Counted from the first letter of the stretch, positions 21,598-34,679 are shown. The stretch: 64,000 bases of DNA from Eucalyptus grandis (GCF_016545825.1 NC_052614.1:7272559-7336558); one strand, 5' to 3'. Made by a program: numbers and translations. The notes: generated by a model from the sequence alone, not told the origin.

Positions 21598-22657
21598 TCG
21601 TGGTGAGCATCAGTCCGGGGTCACCTTGGACCGACCTTGGACCGGCCCAATCCTGCCGGTCCTGGTCCGGTTCCCAGGGAGACTAAGGTGGTCCTAAGTC
21701 CTAAGATTCATGGATCAGCACTGTGTGGGTTAGTCGCCGTCCTAAGAGTTGATGTTGGTCAACCGGACCAATCACGACTATATATATAAAAATATTATTT
21801 ATAATTTTTTTGGTAAAGTTATTTATAATTATTTTTATGTAGAGAAAACCTTAAATAAATGGTGTTAACAATATTAAATAACTATTTAGTGAGTAGTTCA
21901 AGTAATTTTATATTATTCTTTAATAATTTAGATTTTTAATGTCTTTTACGGTGTTAATAGTTATAATTTACGAATGAGGAAAATGTTTTTGTGAGAAGTC
22001 CTTACGGCGTCCAAAATGGCATAAATAGCTCCTTACGGCATCCTCCTTTAGTACTCATTCTCTTCTATCTTATTTGTCTTATTAGTCTTCAATTTGCCAA
22101 AATTGAGAGAAACAACTTCTCCGCTTGCCACTCAACACTCGCCTTACTTGCTTTGGGTCACTCGTGCCGCTCGCCGCTCGATACTCGCTTGGCTTGCTCC
22201 CGGCTCGATACTCGCTTGGCTTGCTCCCTGCTCGACACTCGATGCTCACTCCATTCGACGCTCACTCCATTCGACGCTCACCCTACTCGACCCTCATTGC
22301 TTGCCTTTCTTAACTGACCACGCTCGTCATCGAATTCAATGGGTCAGTCCAGTCCTCGGTTACTCTTTTAAGGAGTACAAAAAATGAAATAAAAAATTAT
22401 TGATTGGTCCCAGGTTGACCCTAGAACTGGACCGAACTCATTGGATCGGTCTGGTCCTCAATCGCTTTTTCAAGGAGCATAAAAAATGAAATAAAAAATT
22501 ATCGATTGATCTCGAGTTGACCCTGGGTTCGGTTCGGTCCTCGGTCCCAAGCTCAATAGGATCGGTCATTGGTCCCAAAAATTAAGTACCGGCATTGTGT
22601 GGGTTGGTCCTAAGATTAGGGGGTGGACCGGCCCAACCTAGACCATGCTTACCCCTA
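21598..22657. mobile_element. hAT-like non-autonomous element without recognised gene content
   Basis: The left end ggtgagcatcagtccgg and right end ggaccatgcttacccctaa form degraded inverted repeats, and the interior ends are rich in ggaccgg words. The undisturbed counterpart at 13625-13647 shows that exactly this stretch is additional; the target duplication is degraded (aaatgt against aaatta). Bases 22160-22290 hold tandem ctcgatactcgcttggcttg and attcgacgctcactcc repeats, which create the repetitive ORFs there. Confidence 0.75.
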
Positions 22658-25058
22658 AATTATACAAGCTTCAAAACAAAGGAGGCATGACGGGATCATA
22701 TCATTAGCCACGAGTCTAGGGTCTTGTCACGCCCCGAACCTCGAGCACGTGCACATCCCACTGCGGTCGATAGAAATGCGACTTCCCAGGACACGTCGCC
22801 GACCCATTCTTTTTAATTGCACATGCGGAAGCGGATAAATAATCCCAGACAAAACTCAATTGGGATAGAAAAGCGGGATCACATTTTTAAAACCAACCAC
22901 ATACTTTTTATACATATCAAACCAGTTCATTTACAGGACTAGGCTATTTACAAAAGATCTATAGAAGATCAGTCCTCAAAAACTAGGCTGTCCTAAGATC
23001 AGCTAGACAGGTCCATTCGCCAGCTCTTCAGTCGGGATCGGCGAAGTCAAAAATCCTCTCGGCGACCCTCACTAGTCTACCAAAAAGCTCCGGAGGATTC
23101 GCCATCTAGGGACCTGAAATATTATCCCTGGCAACCGGAATGAGACAATGTCTCAGTGAGTCCTACCCTCTAGAACTCGATTAGGAAGAAAATAAGCCCC
23201 GGGGTGCTCTAGCCACACAAAGAGAATAGAGGACTTACCTCGCCTCGAGTCCTTCACCACGTCGGTGCAACTCATACGTCGATAAATTCATACCATATAT
23301 CAATTCATATCATATATCAATTCATATCATCTATCAATTCATCCATTAATAAATCACGGCTCACACAAGCTGATATAGATGGTAGCTCGCACAAGCTGAT
23401 ATATGCATAGATGATAGCTCACACAAGCTGATGTATGGATCGATGCTCTCCACAAGTGACATATATAAACCAATTGCTCGCCAAAGCGGATAATTCAATA
23501 ATAAACCAACTCATATCTCAATTCAATCAATCAATCAATCCAATCGATTCAAACTGGTCATACAAATCAATTATGGTCTTTGAAAGCTAACACCGGGTAT
23601 TTTCAAGTTAAATACCACAACTTCATCAATTTCACACAATTCCACACTTTTGGAATTATTAACCATAATCATCAATCACTCAATTTCTCAATGTAAACAT
23701 ACAACTAACACAAACCGGTCGCACTTCTTTGCGATCGGTAGCGAAATTCTAACGACCCAGGCCATCCCGACATAATTTTCGAAATTATTAAATAATTAAA
23801 TTTAATTCCGAAAATTAAATAATTAAATATTATATTATAATAATATAAAACAATAAAATAATATTTAAAAATTCGAAATAATTATTTAATTAAAAATAAT
23901 TAATTATGGCTTAAATTAGATTACACTAATTTAAACACACAATTAGCCCTAATTAAACATCCATTAAACTAATCATACAACTAATCTAATTTACATTAAA
24001 ATAATCTAATCTAACCACCTAAACCTAATTAGACTAATCTAAACACCCCTTAAGCATGATTAACTTGCTAAGCGAGGTTTAGAAGATAAACTCACTTTTT
24101 TGCGTGGTGAGTTCACGGCGACCACGACGCCAAGGCGGTCAATAAACCCCAAGCGGCAACACCAACGGAGGCCGGGAAGGGCTTGAAAACGGGCCACAAA
24201 GTGGAACTTCTTCTGTCTTACGCCACGATGCGGAGGGAACCGGCTGCGAGAGAAGAAACCCCGAAACTTCAACGGCGAAAAGGGCTGATCGGAGCTCGGC
24301 GAGCGGGTGGTTGGCAACCGGCGGCTCCGGGGTCAAGGGGATCTTGCCGGTGGTTGGTATGGGTGGAGGTAGGGTAGAAATGGGAAAAATGGGCTGAAAA
24401 CCGCGAAACGGGCGGAACAGGCGGAACCAGGGCGAGTCCGGACGGTCCGGCGAGCGGCGGCCCGGGCGGTCGTGCGGGACGGCCGGAGAATCGTTCCGGC
24501 AAGCGGCGAGGTGATCCGGAACGGTCTGGATGTCGTCTTCGCGGCGATGGGTGGCTTGTTTGCTAATTCAACCGGAAGTTAACTTTTTACTCGGATCTTT
24601 GGCGAAAGGTCGGTGGGGAGTGGCAACCTGAACGAGGGAAAACGAGAGGAGGAAATGGGGTCGATGGGCATGCGACAGTGGAGGGCGTGCTTTGCTCGGT
24701 TCCTCTGGTTTTTCTTTGAGCTTCTCTCCTTCAACAACAATGGAGAAAGCCTTAGAGAAGAAGGCGCTTAAGAGCGGGGTCTCCTTGGGCTCTCTGAGCT
24801 CAACACTTGCCATCTTCTCATTGGCTTTGCCCCACCATGACACCACATGACCTCAGCCACTCTCTCTCCTCCAATCTTCCTCTACAAGCTTGGCGATAGG
24901 TGCAAAATGTGGTGTGCCATGGGAGCTACAATTTTGGACATTCCCCCATTCAATCCATTCAATTATCTCTTAATTCCAATCAATTGAAGCTCAAATAAAT
25001 CGGTCCATGTGTCCTCGGCCTTCTCATGACATTTCCTGTCAAATGATCCAACTCGCGT

Positions 25059-27920
25059 TGTGACATCACGAAATTCGGCCGTTTCGATAAAATGAAATGT
25101 GCATTTTCGTCAACGTGCCTATGGTCCTTTTTCTGCGGCGATCACTCACGAGTTAACTAACCTATTGGGTGAAGCTGTTAAGGGATATATCCATGGTAAA
25201 ATCCCTAAAAGCTACCTAATTGGTTGGATTGGACTAAAATCACGTCCGGTCGATTTTAACCATGGAATTTGATTTGGTTTCGGGAATCGAATATTCGAGT
25301 GTGTCACGATTCATTTTTAGGACCCTGTCTCATCGTCTGTCAAATTATTGACGAGTCCGAAATTTCAAGAAAGAAATTATCGGAGGAAAAATCGAAGACC
25401 GGAAGAAATTATAAAGGGAAATGGAAAGAGAAAAGAAAATTTTGAATAGTATTATTCTTTTTCTTTTTCTCTCTCTCTCCCTTTTCTCTCTCTTCTCTCT
25501 CCTCCCCTCCCCCTCGTGCGAAAACCCTTCCCCAGCCGACCGCCCCTCTGCTGTCTTCCACTCTGCTTCTCTTTTATTTTACTTTTTGACCAGTCAAACC
25601 TAATCTTTCTCTCTTCTCTCTCTCATCTCTCTCTCTCTCTCGTCACTCTTTCTTCTTCCTTCTTCTCTGTGCAAACGAACGAACCAGAAGCTCCAGGAGA
25701 TCGGAAGCAGTAGCCAGCCACCGTCGCCGCTCGTCCCGCCGCCGCGCCGCACGCCCGCGCGCGCCGTCGTGCGCGCGCCGCTCGCCGCCGTGCGCCGTCG
25801 GCCCCGTCCCTCGCGCCCAGGCGTCTCCCTCGTGCGTCTCCAGCCCTGCTCCGCCTCTGTCCAGCTCGATCCGGCCACCTCCGGCCACCGCCCAACCCCG
25901 CCGGACTTCCCCGGCGTCCCCCTCGTCCTTCGCCGGCCTTCCCTCGCCATTTTGGCCGCCGGATCTGCTCCGACCAGCCAAGGGCAGAAACCCACGAAAT
26001 GGGTTTCCAGCTGGTTCGGGCCCGTTTTGGGCCGTTTCCCGGCCCCGGATCCGCGAGTCGCTTTGGAGTTTGTCATTCCTCGCGCCGCCCTCGTCGGATT
26101 GATCCGATTTGCGCGCGATTTGGTGAGTAATCTCACTAATCCTGGATTAGTTGACTAATTATGCTTAAGGTTGGTTTAGATTTAATTAATTATGTTTAGG
26201 TTGTTAGATTAGAATAAATTAGCAATTATTAGTCAATTGTGATGTGATTTAGATAAATTGATTGTGCAATTAACAAGTAGACGTGGTCTACTATTTATTG
26301 GAAGTGTCTCGGGAATTTTCCGATCCCTAATCGGGCTTCAATTTGGTGATTCGGGCCTAAGTGGGATTTTTGGCATTTAAATATTAATTTTCGGAATTAA
26401 ATTAAATAATTATTTATTTTCCGAAAATTCAACTGAGATGGCCCGGACCGGAATATTGTGCTAATGATCGTGGTGAAGTCCGTTTAGTTAATCGGGCTTT
26501 ATTTTGAGCTAAATTGAATTTTTAATATTAATTATTTAATTTTCGAAATTAATAAATTAATTAATTATTTTTGGAAATTAAGATTTTGATGGCCGACGAC
26601 CCGAAATCTCGTGCTGATCGTCGTGGCACAGTCCGTTTATTTATTTGAGCTCCACGTTGCGTGGAATTAAATAAATTGTGATATTTTGGGATTTACCTAA
26701 ATTGATTGGAATTGATTGAGATTGAATTATTGATTAGTAAATGGCCAAGTATGTTTATTTAGCATTTGCAATGCTTTGTTGAGTTGTAAAGTGAGTAGAA
26801 TTGTGAGAGTGATTTGAATATACTCTTGGCTAAGATCCATCAGGTATGTTAATATCGTGTGAAAATTGAGTGAGTTGATGAGTATGTGGGGATTCATCCC
26901 AAGATTGATCAATGTCGGTATTCAATTAGAATTTGACTGTGAAAGGTTGTGAGTTGAACCTCGGAAGCCCGAAGTATGGCTATGCCGGTTGGGCCGAGAT
27001 TTGCCACCGAATTTGGAGTCGGTCGCGCGATAAGGCCGTAATCGCCACCTATTAAAGGTCGCGCCCGTTGGGCCGTAAATTGCCACCTATTAAAGGTCGC
27101 GCTGTTAAGGCCGTAATTTGCCACCCGATAAGGGTCGCGCCGATAAGGCCGTAATTTGCCACCATTAAAGGTCGCGCTCATTGGGCCGTAATTTGCTACC
27201 TAAAGATAGGTCGTGTCCTTCGGAATCAAATAATTTGTTGCCAAGAAATTTGGTAGTCTATGCTTGTGAAGTCGTGAGTACGATTTGAACTGAATAAGGG
27301 AAACGACGGGAATGGTCGAATTGACATGAAATCGACTAGGTCAATGGATCGAGATATCGATCGTGTTTATGTGCTTGGGTGCCTATTGAACGTGTTAATA
27401 TGCGGGGTGGAGTCGAGGCCAAGGTAAGTCCTCTGTCCTATGCGTGTTTAGGCGGCTGTAGTATAATAGTTTACTAATCGGGCTTAGTGGGGTAGAACTC
27501 GGCGAGACGTAGTCTCATCCCGGTTTGGGGAAAAACATTTCGGGATCCCGGGAGGAGCGATGAGGAGGAGTCGAGAGGAGAACTCGGAGGTGAAATTTAA
27601 GGAGAATGATTTTGGAAGAAGAAGATAATTAGAAGGGTCTTGAGTACGACCGGATGGACTGAGAGTCTATCTTCTTTTGAGAATTCCTTTTGAAGTGAAT
27701 AGTTATGAAGTGGTTTGTGTTTTGTATAAAAGTTTGGTTATAAGTTTCAATATGAAAAGTATGGCCCTCGCTTTTCTATCCCATCGTTTTATTGTCGGGG
27801 ATTTTAATCGGCTAGCATGTCTTAATAAATGAAAGGGTCGGCGTACTAGTCCTGGGATATCGCATTATAAAATCGACCAAGTGAGAAGGATGTGTGCGTG
27901 CCCGAGGATCGGGCGTGACA
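25059..27920 (+). mobile_element. Inner solo LTR (2.86 kb) nested in the outer LTR, plus orientation
   Basis: It starts TGTGACATCACG and ends ATCGGGCGTGACA, with flanks cgcgt (25054-25058) and cgcat (27921-27925), one mismatch. Its features match the outer LTR inverted: gatcactcacgagttaacta (25139) against the reverse complement at 28500-28525, and the block around aggacttacc/ggtaagtcct (23233 and 27423). It has a CT-rich tract (25440-25660) followed by a GC-rich tract (25700-26110) that looks like a promoter leader. ORFs there (for example 25600-26136 on the minus strand) reflect base composition. Confidence 0.75.
27005..27235. repeat. Minisatellite of about 37 bp inside the inner solo LTR
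   Basis: About five tandem units carry ggtcgcgc, then gataaggccgtaatttgcca, then cc.attaaa. The corresponding place of the outer LTR (23340-23480) carries a different tandem repeat based on gctcacacaagctgatat. Confidence 0.85.
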
Positions 27921-29519
27921 CGCATCCCGAAGATTCGATTCAAAACGGCCCTCGACAATCCCGAACAAAACAAAACGGCCTTACTTTGCTTTTAAAGCCA
28001 AAATCTCGGTTTGTAGAAAAATCTTACGAATATGAGTCGACGTTCCTAAAATGAATTGTGACATACAGAACCTTCAATTTACGAATCGGGTTTAAAATCA
28101 CGGTTAATTTCAATCTGGCGCGATTTGAGCGCGTCCTAATCTACCGGGTAGCTTTTAGGAAATTTTCAGTGCAATTGACCCGTGGTTGATTATTTTCAAG
28201 CCACGACATAATCTTCGACACATTAGCGACTCTCGATTGTCGTGAAAATCTCGAGATTTCAATACGGACGCGAGTGCCCAAAACGGAATAATCGGTTTAG
28301 TGCCGGTCGACGAGGATATTGAAATAAGGTGGAATCACCCACACTCCAATTACATATCTCGGTCGAATCGACCTATTACCGATCTCTATTCGATTCGACG
28401 GTGTCGTAATGATCCTTTGCATTTTATACGGTCGAGCGGTCGATTCATGGTCGATTCTCAAGCCTATTGCATTTAAATTCCTTAACGGCTTCACCGATAG
28501 ACTAGTTATCTCGTGAGTGATCAGCTCGGAGAATTGAACTATAAGCGCGTCGATGAAATGTCCGTCTCATTTAATTGAAAACAGAATCAGAAATTTGGGA
28601 TGTCACAGCTCTGCTACAAAAAAAAAAAAAAGGGGGGACCGTGTCCCACGTGCAAAATTGACTGATTACCAACAAAAAGGAAATTTATGAACTGTAAGAT
28701 CACTTTTGCATTTACTAATACGTAAGAACGTAGAGGTAATTTAATGACGTTGAAACTAATTTTATGAACGCAAAAAAGGAATTATGGGTTTGCATTGTAC
28801 ACGATTGCGGATGTCCATAAATAATAATTTTCGGACTCTGTTTTAATTGATCGGGCTTGTTCATGCAGTCAAACTCGACATTCTTAAAAATTAGCAACGT
28901 TGGTTGAAGACTAAGCGTAAATACACTTATGACACCATTGCTCATTTTAAGCATCTTCCTAACACAGTTTAAATAATCTTAGCTAAAGAATAAGGTACTG
29001 CACATGCTCAAATAAGAATATAAGAAGAGCTTTAGAAGTTCACATGCCATGTTTAGGAAATTGGGCATGCATCTGAGGACCATTTGGCGGGGACATCGTA
29101 TTCATTTGGCCTACGCAGGTCAAGTTCACGCTTTCATATATGTCCATATTTGTAAGAAAAGAACAAAATGGTGTTTGAAATATCTGTGATTGTTTGCGAA
29201 ATTACCTTCGAGAATTTTGGTCTTTGATTTTCGCCAATCATGTCTAAGATTGCGTGTAAACAGTCCAGTCGCGGTTTGAGGGAAGAACATCGTCACACGG
29301 GTTACGATTCCTCTGCCTTGGAAAGGTGCCTCAAGTGTAGATTCGCTGCCTCAGCCCTTTTTGAGAATTAATTATAGTCGAAGCGAGCTTATGACCTTCT
29401 CCATGTCTGCCTCGAGTCCGCTCGTTTCGCAAGAGCTTCTTTGACCAGGGAGCCATTCTTCTCCTCGTTTGCTCCAACACCGGCTCCCAACTCCTTCCCT
29501 CCCCTTGACGAGCGGATTG

Positions 29520-30027
29520 TGTATGAAAATTATTCTGATGAACAAGTAATCAATTAAGAACAAACCGATCCATACATGACTGTAAAACACCGAGATCAAT
29601 AAATACAGCGGAATTAAAGCGTACATGTTTGAGCCATTGCTTCACTTGCAGAAAAGTAGATCACTCTGATAATCAGGGATCTATCGGAATGCCAAATCTT
29701 CCTCTCTATGACCTATTTCGATATAGCAGCTTTCAATGGGATTAAAGCAACTGATAGGTATAACCTACCCTTTTTTATAGGCTAGAGAGGGGACCTAGCA
29801 AACCCTAATCAACAACGTGTCAACTGGGCCATTTCCATTACGGGTTTCAGTCAAACACAATTGCCTACACTTTGCTGCTCAACTAGGCCTGTTAACAATA
29901 GATGCCAATACCCAATTCAATCAGATCACTTTAGGGTTTAACAAATATTGGAATATCCATTAACCCGATTATTTAAAATACAAAATCAATTAATTAATGT
30001 AAGCCCATATTATAGGAAATTCCAACA
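29520..30027 (-). repeat. 3' LTR of the copia element
   Basis: On the plus strand it reads tgtatgaaaattattctg to ggaaattccaaca and matches 36111-36605 along its length. Confidence 0.93.
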
Positions 30028-30038
30028 TTCTCCCACTT
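30028..30038 (-). other. Polypurine tract of the copia element
   Basis: On the minus strand AAGTGGGAGAA directly precedes the 3' LTR, the usual place of the plus-strand primer. Confidence 0.75.
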
Positions 30039-30694
30039 GGGCTACATTAATTAATTTATTTTATTTTGAAAAAGATTTTATATTGAAAATGACACTATCG
30101 GGTTAATAACTAAAAATTTTGTTTTATGTGACCACAACTTTAAAAAAAAAAATATTCTAATAATGACATCTCAAACCAATCCAATCCTATATAACCTCAG
30201 TATATGACTATGAAGATCAATGTGTTAAGAAAATACCACAACACAAGACCTTCCATAATCACATATAATAAGTATTATATTTTCATGGATCATGGACCTA
30301 GTAGTGTAGTAAGAAATAATGCCAACATGTGATCAAAATACACATTATTTCTTATCGGTCCTCAATGCAATTTCTCAACGACATGAAACTGCATTAGCGC
30401 AATTTCTAAACAACATGAAATTGCTTCAGTGCGATTTCTAAACAACATGAAATTGCACAATTATGTCACAATCCAACATGAGATCTCATAATCAGTGACA
30501 TCCAGTCATCTTTAAACTAAACTTAGTTTAAGGATACTGTTTTTTATACTTCCATTTCTCAGTCAACAGGAGAAAGGATAACAATAGAATCAATAACAAC
30601 AATCATTAAAAATAAATGCTTTAATAGACATCATAAAAGCATTATCAGTCTACATATAACTATAATATCCAGAAATACAAATTATTAACTCCCA

Positions 30695-31376
30695 CTAACA
30701 AAAGAAATCAAAAGATTCTAAAACACCCATATTCTTTACATGTTCTTTAAACAAAATGGGTCGTAAGCCTTTTGTTAGAGGATCAGCCAACATGGACTCA
30801 GTTATGATATTTTCAATTACAACGTCTCCATTTTTGACCAAGTCCTTAACAGTATAATATTTGATCTCCATGTGTTTGGACGCATTACTAATCTTGTCAT
30901 GCTTGGAATAAAACACAGCTGTAGTTGTCACGTAGATCACCATAGGTCTAGCAATAGAGTCCACAACACGCAATTCGAGATCAAATTTTTGAGCCAAATC
31001 TGCTTGAACCGACGCGCCCGTAGCACGCTACAAACTCAGCATACATTGTAGAGTTGGTAATCAAGGTTTGCTTTGTGCTCTTCCAAGAAATAGCACCTCC
31101 AGCCATCATAAAAATATATCCAAGTTGATTTTCTATCATCTGAACAACTAGCAAAATCAGCATCTGAATATCCAATCACTTTAGGTCCTCAACTCTGCTA
31201 TAAACGAGCATGAAATCCTTTGTTCGTTGTAGATATCTCATCACCTTCTTAGCTGCAACCCAATGTTCTTGACCTGGATTCGACAGATATCTTCCAAGAG
31301 TATTCACAGCAAAAGCAATATCAAGTCTGGTACATACTTGTGCATACATAAGATATCTTCCAAGAGTATGGAACAT
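30695..31376 (-). pseudogene. Copia RNase H region, broken
   Basis: Three overlapping frames carry pieces of the RNase H domain: GRYLSNPGQEHWVAAKKVMR and YLQRTKD (31176-31376), then GYIFMMAGGAISWKSTKQT and NSTMYAEFVAC (30981-31175), then KHMEIKYYTVKDLVKNGDV to DPLTKGL (30695-30997). Frame changes between them show at least two lesions. In a working element this domain removes the RNA template during reverse transcription. Confidence 0.85.
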
Positions 31377-31561
31377 TTTTCATGACTTCCTTTTCAACAT
31401 CATTCTTGGGACATTGATCTATGCTCAATTTATCTCCTTTCACAACAGGAGCTTCACCTGACTTACAGTGTCTGCATATTGAATCTTTTCAAAACACGAT
31501 CTATATAACTTTTTGAGATAACCCCATAACCTTCTTAGATCATCACGATGAATCTCAATGC

Positions 31562-32482
31562 CTAGAACAAAAGAGGCTTCCCAAGATTTTTCATATCAAA
31601 CTTTGTAGATAGAAAATTTTTGGTGTCATTCAATAGATCAACATCACTGCTAGCAAGTAAAATGTCATCTACATAAAGTACTAAGAAAATATATTTACTC
31701 CCACTTACTTTCATGTAGATGCATTGATCAAACTTATTTTCTTCAAAGCCAAATGATCTCACAACTTTGTGAAATTTTAAGTACCATTGACGTGATGCTT
31801 GTTTGAGACCATATATGGACCTTTGAAGTTTGCACACCATATGCTCCTTTTCGGCTTCTTCATTCAGATCTCCATTTAGAAAAGCTGTCTTGACATCCAT
31901 TTGGTGAAGCTCTAAATCAAAATGAGCCACCAAAGCCATGATTATCCGAAAAGAGTCTTTAGTAGATACTGGGGAAAAGACTTCATTATAATCAATACAT
32001 TCTCTTTGTGTGTACCCTTTTGCGACTAATCTTGACTTGAATCTCTTTATGTTGCCTTTATTGTCTTTCTTGGTTTTGAATACCCATTTGCAACCGATCG
32101 GTTTATGCCCATCAGGTAAATTAACAAGTCTCCATACTTGATTAGTTGACATGGAAAACATCTCGTCCTTCATCGCTCCTAACCATTTATCTGTCTGATC
32201 ACTGTTAAGAGCTTCTTTGAAGGTCGTCGGATCAACTACTCTTCCAATGTCAAAATCAGCTTCTCCAAGATAGACATGATAATCATTTAAAAGTGTTGGT
32301 CTTCTTTGTCGCTGTGATCTTCGCACAGGCATTTCTGAAGCCGCATCATTTATCTGGGGAATTTCATTTGTAATGGAATGATCTATCGCCATATTTTCGG
32401 TATTTGCTTCTTGTTGAATTTCCACTCTGCTGGGATCTCGCATAGAATCTTCATGCAAGATGGGCAATGGAATAGAGACCAT
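31562..32482 (-). pseudogene. Copia reverse transcriptase region
   Basis: A 306-codon open stretch contains the copia reverse transcriptase landmarks: WLGAMKDEMFSM, KWVFKTKKD, RLVAKGYTQ, DVKTAFLNGDL, SIYGLKQASRQWY and the catalytic LYVDDILLAS. After AFLNGDLNEE the text jumps to EKEHMV, so the short segment usual between these blocks is missing. It is separated from the integrase and RNase H frames by stops or frameshifts. Confidence 0.9.
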
Positions 32483-32557
32483 TTTGTTTGGTTCTTCCCT
32501 TTCAAAAGATTGAAAGGAACTCTTTTCAGCAACATCTAATTCCAGGAATTTAGCAAT

Positions 32558-33565
32558 CTAAGATTCAACGATTCTAGTGCCTCGAGTAGGACAATAGAAT
32601 CTATATCCTTTAGAATGATCATGATATCCAATAAAGTAACATCTAGTAGTCCTGGATTCTGTCTTCTTCTGAGAAGGATCATAAATTTTCACCTCTGCAG
32701 GACAACCCCAAACTCGTAAATGATTCAAGCTTGGTTTCCTCCCTGTCCACAATTCAAAAGGTGTTTTCGGCACCGATTTACTAGGTACACGATTCAATAT
32801 ATAAGTTGCTGTTTTAATCGCATCACCCCATAAGTATTCAGGCAAATTAGAACTGCCCATCATACATCGTTTCATCTCCATGAGTGTGCGATTGCGCCGT
32901 TCAGCTACACCATTCTGTTCAGGACTCCCAGGCATTGTATATTGAGCGACAATACCACAGTCCTGCAAATATTTTGCAAACGGTCCCTTTTGTTGTCCAG
33001 CCTCAGTATATCGCCCATAATACTCACAAGCTATGATCGGACGACAATCTTGATAATTTTTTCCCAATTGTTTCTCAACTTCAAAAGATCGAAACACTTT
33101 AAACATGTCAAGAGCATCAGTCTTCTCCTTAATTAGATAAAGATAATAATAACGAGAGAAATCATCAATGAACGTGATGAAGTATTTATTTCCACACAAG
33201 GTGGTTGAGTATGGCCCACTACTATCAATATGAATTATCTCCAATAGACTTTGACTTCGAGTAGCGCCTTTCTTCTTGGTTTTAGTTAATTTTCCCCTCA
33301 CACAATCAATACAAGTCTCAGTATCATCTGAGTCAAGAGGAGGGAGAATATCAGCCACGACAAGTCGCTTTACCCATTCTTTGGAGATATGCCCCAATCG
33401 CTTATGCCATAGCATTGAAGATCTATCTTTGATTAAAGATCTCTTAGCAACAACATTCTCGACATTAAAAGAGCAATATGGCCTATCGGGAGATAAGGAT
33501 AATCGATATAATCCATCAGACAAAACACAATTCCCAATAATTCTGGAATCATAACTCAAATCCAC
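32558..33565 (-). pseudogene. Copia GAG-pre-integrase and integrase region
   Basis: The zinc-binding part WHKRLGHIS and CIDCVRGK is followed by the integrase core: first catalytic Asp in [10 protein letters not shown], and Glu in [15 protein letters not shown]. Where the second Asp should precede EYYGRY the sequence reads [11 protein letters not shown], so this residue is lost. The C-terminal part ([20 protein letters not shown]) is typical of copia. Confidence 0.9.
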
Positions 33566-33741
33566 TCCTTTATTCGCAAAATGAAGACAATATCCAGCTT
33601 TGTCAAGCGAAGAAAGAGATACTAAGTTTCTCTAAAATTAGGAACATAAAAGACATTGTTCAAGACAAGCTGAAAACCAGAATCTAAATTCAAAACAACT
33701 GTCCTATGCACTCCACATCAACTCCAGTATTGTTTCCAACT

Positions 33742-34662
33742 TTAAGCTTTGACTCCCTCAGACTTGGACTCCTTAGATTTGTGAGACCCTTGGTGACTTT
33801 CTTTTCTTGTTTTTAGCCAAGCTCGAAATTTGTAGCAATTGGCTCTCTTGTGACCCCCGCTTCTTCTTGCAGTGAAAAAATTTAAAATCCTTATCTCCAT
33901 TCCTCCCATAGTTCTCATTTTTCCTAAAGTCTTGCCATTTCTTTGGGCCATGAGCATTTGACCCCTTAGGCTTCCATTTGCCTCTATATGAACTCAACTT
34001 GGCATTGGTAGTTAAGTGGGCAGACCCATACTTTTCCTTCTTTAATTTCTCTTCCTCAGTCACACACTTAGCAATCAAGGCATTAACACTCCATGTCTCA
34101 TTCTCGAGCATTATAAGCGATCTTAATCAAGCTAAATTCATCCGGCAAAACATTTAAGGCTTGATGCACAATATAATTTTCAGAAAGAACAATTTCATGG
34201 GCCTTAAGTTTGGATTGAATGTGGACCATCTTCAGTATAAATTCTCTAACACCCATAGCAGCATCATACCTTATGTTCGTTAACTCACTTAGCAAGTTCC
34301 CAGCTTCAGCCTTATCTGAGACTATATCTTTCTCCCACTGCTTCAAGGAACTGTCTGGCATTCATATCTTCCGGCAAACCACTAACCAGATGCTCAGCAA
34401 TAGACCTCTTCATAGCAATGAGGCTCAGTCGATTAGATTTTTCCCATCTAGCATAATGGGCCTTTTGATCTGCAGTACTTTGATCATTGGGCCTAGCAGG
34501 TTCATCCTCACGTAGAGCCAAGTCCATATCAACGATGCCCAAAGCAAACTCTATATCTTGCTTCCATCTCTTAAAGTTTGATCCAATTAACATTTCAACC
34601 GTGGCATTGTTGTTATTTACAGCAAAGGTAACTGTTTGACATATATAATGCAATAAGATCAA
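33742..34662 (-). pseudogene. Copia gag region, frameshifted
   Basis: Overlapping frames together give a plant copia capsid protein: FKRWKQDIEFALGIVDMDLA and ERYSL-type end (34312-34662), then NLLSELTNIRYDAAMGVREF and ALNVLPDEFSL (34098-34361), then a nucleocapsid-like end with a damaged CCHC knuckle around FHCKK and HKRANCY (33742-34111). Several frameshifts prevent one product. Confidence 0.85.
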
Positions 34663-34679
34663 TTATGGGCAATAAGTAA

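Larger units (their letters stand above)
22725..28607 (-). mobile_element. Outer solo LTR (about 3.0 kb without its insertion), minus orientation
   Basis: Read on the minus strand it runs from TGTGACATCCC (28607) to GGGGCGTGACA (22725). The 5-bp flanks are ggtct (22720-22724) and gctct (28608-28612), and the matching unoccupied sequence in unit 1 is agggtctgctac, so the right copy has one substitution. It is split by an opposite, related LTR at 25059-27920. It includes a GC-rich part (24060-24560), a CT/GA-rich part, and tandem agctgatata repeats near 23350-23480. There is no gag or pol between LTR-like ends, so unequal recombination to a solo LTR is the simplest reading; the superfamily cannot be told. 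Confidence 0.72.

Noticed and set aside
23340..23520. CRISPR-like array (agctgatata repeats), likewise 27005-27235
   Set aside because: The units are contiguous tandem repeats without unique spacers, in a eukaryotic LTR.
25600..26136. 178-codon minus-strand ORF and overlapping ORFs in the inner LTR
   Set aside because: Four frames are open at once in very GC-rich sequence and the products are low-complexity Arg/Gly/Ala-rich.
22725..28607. A single large foldback DNA transposon
   Set aside because: The two arms have separate near-perfect 5-bp flanks and each runs TGTGACATC to GCGTGACA, so two nested LTRs explain it better.
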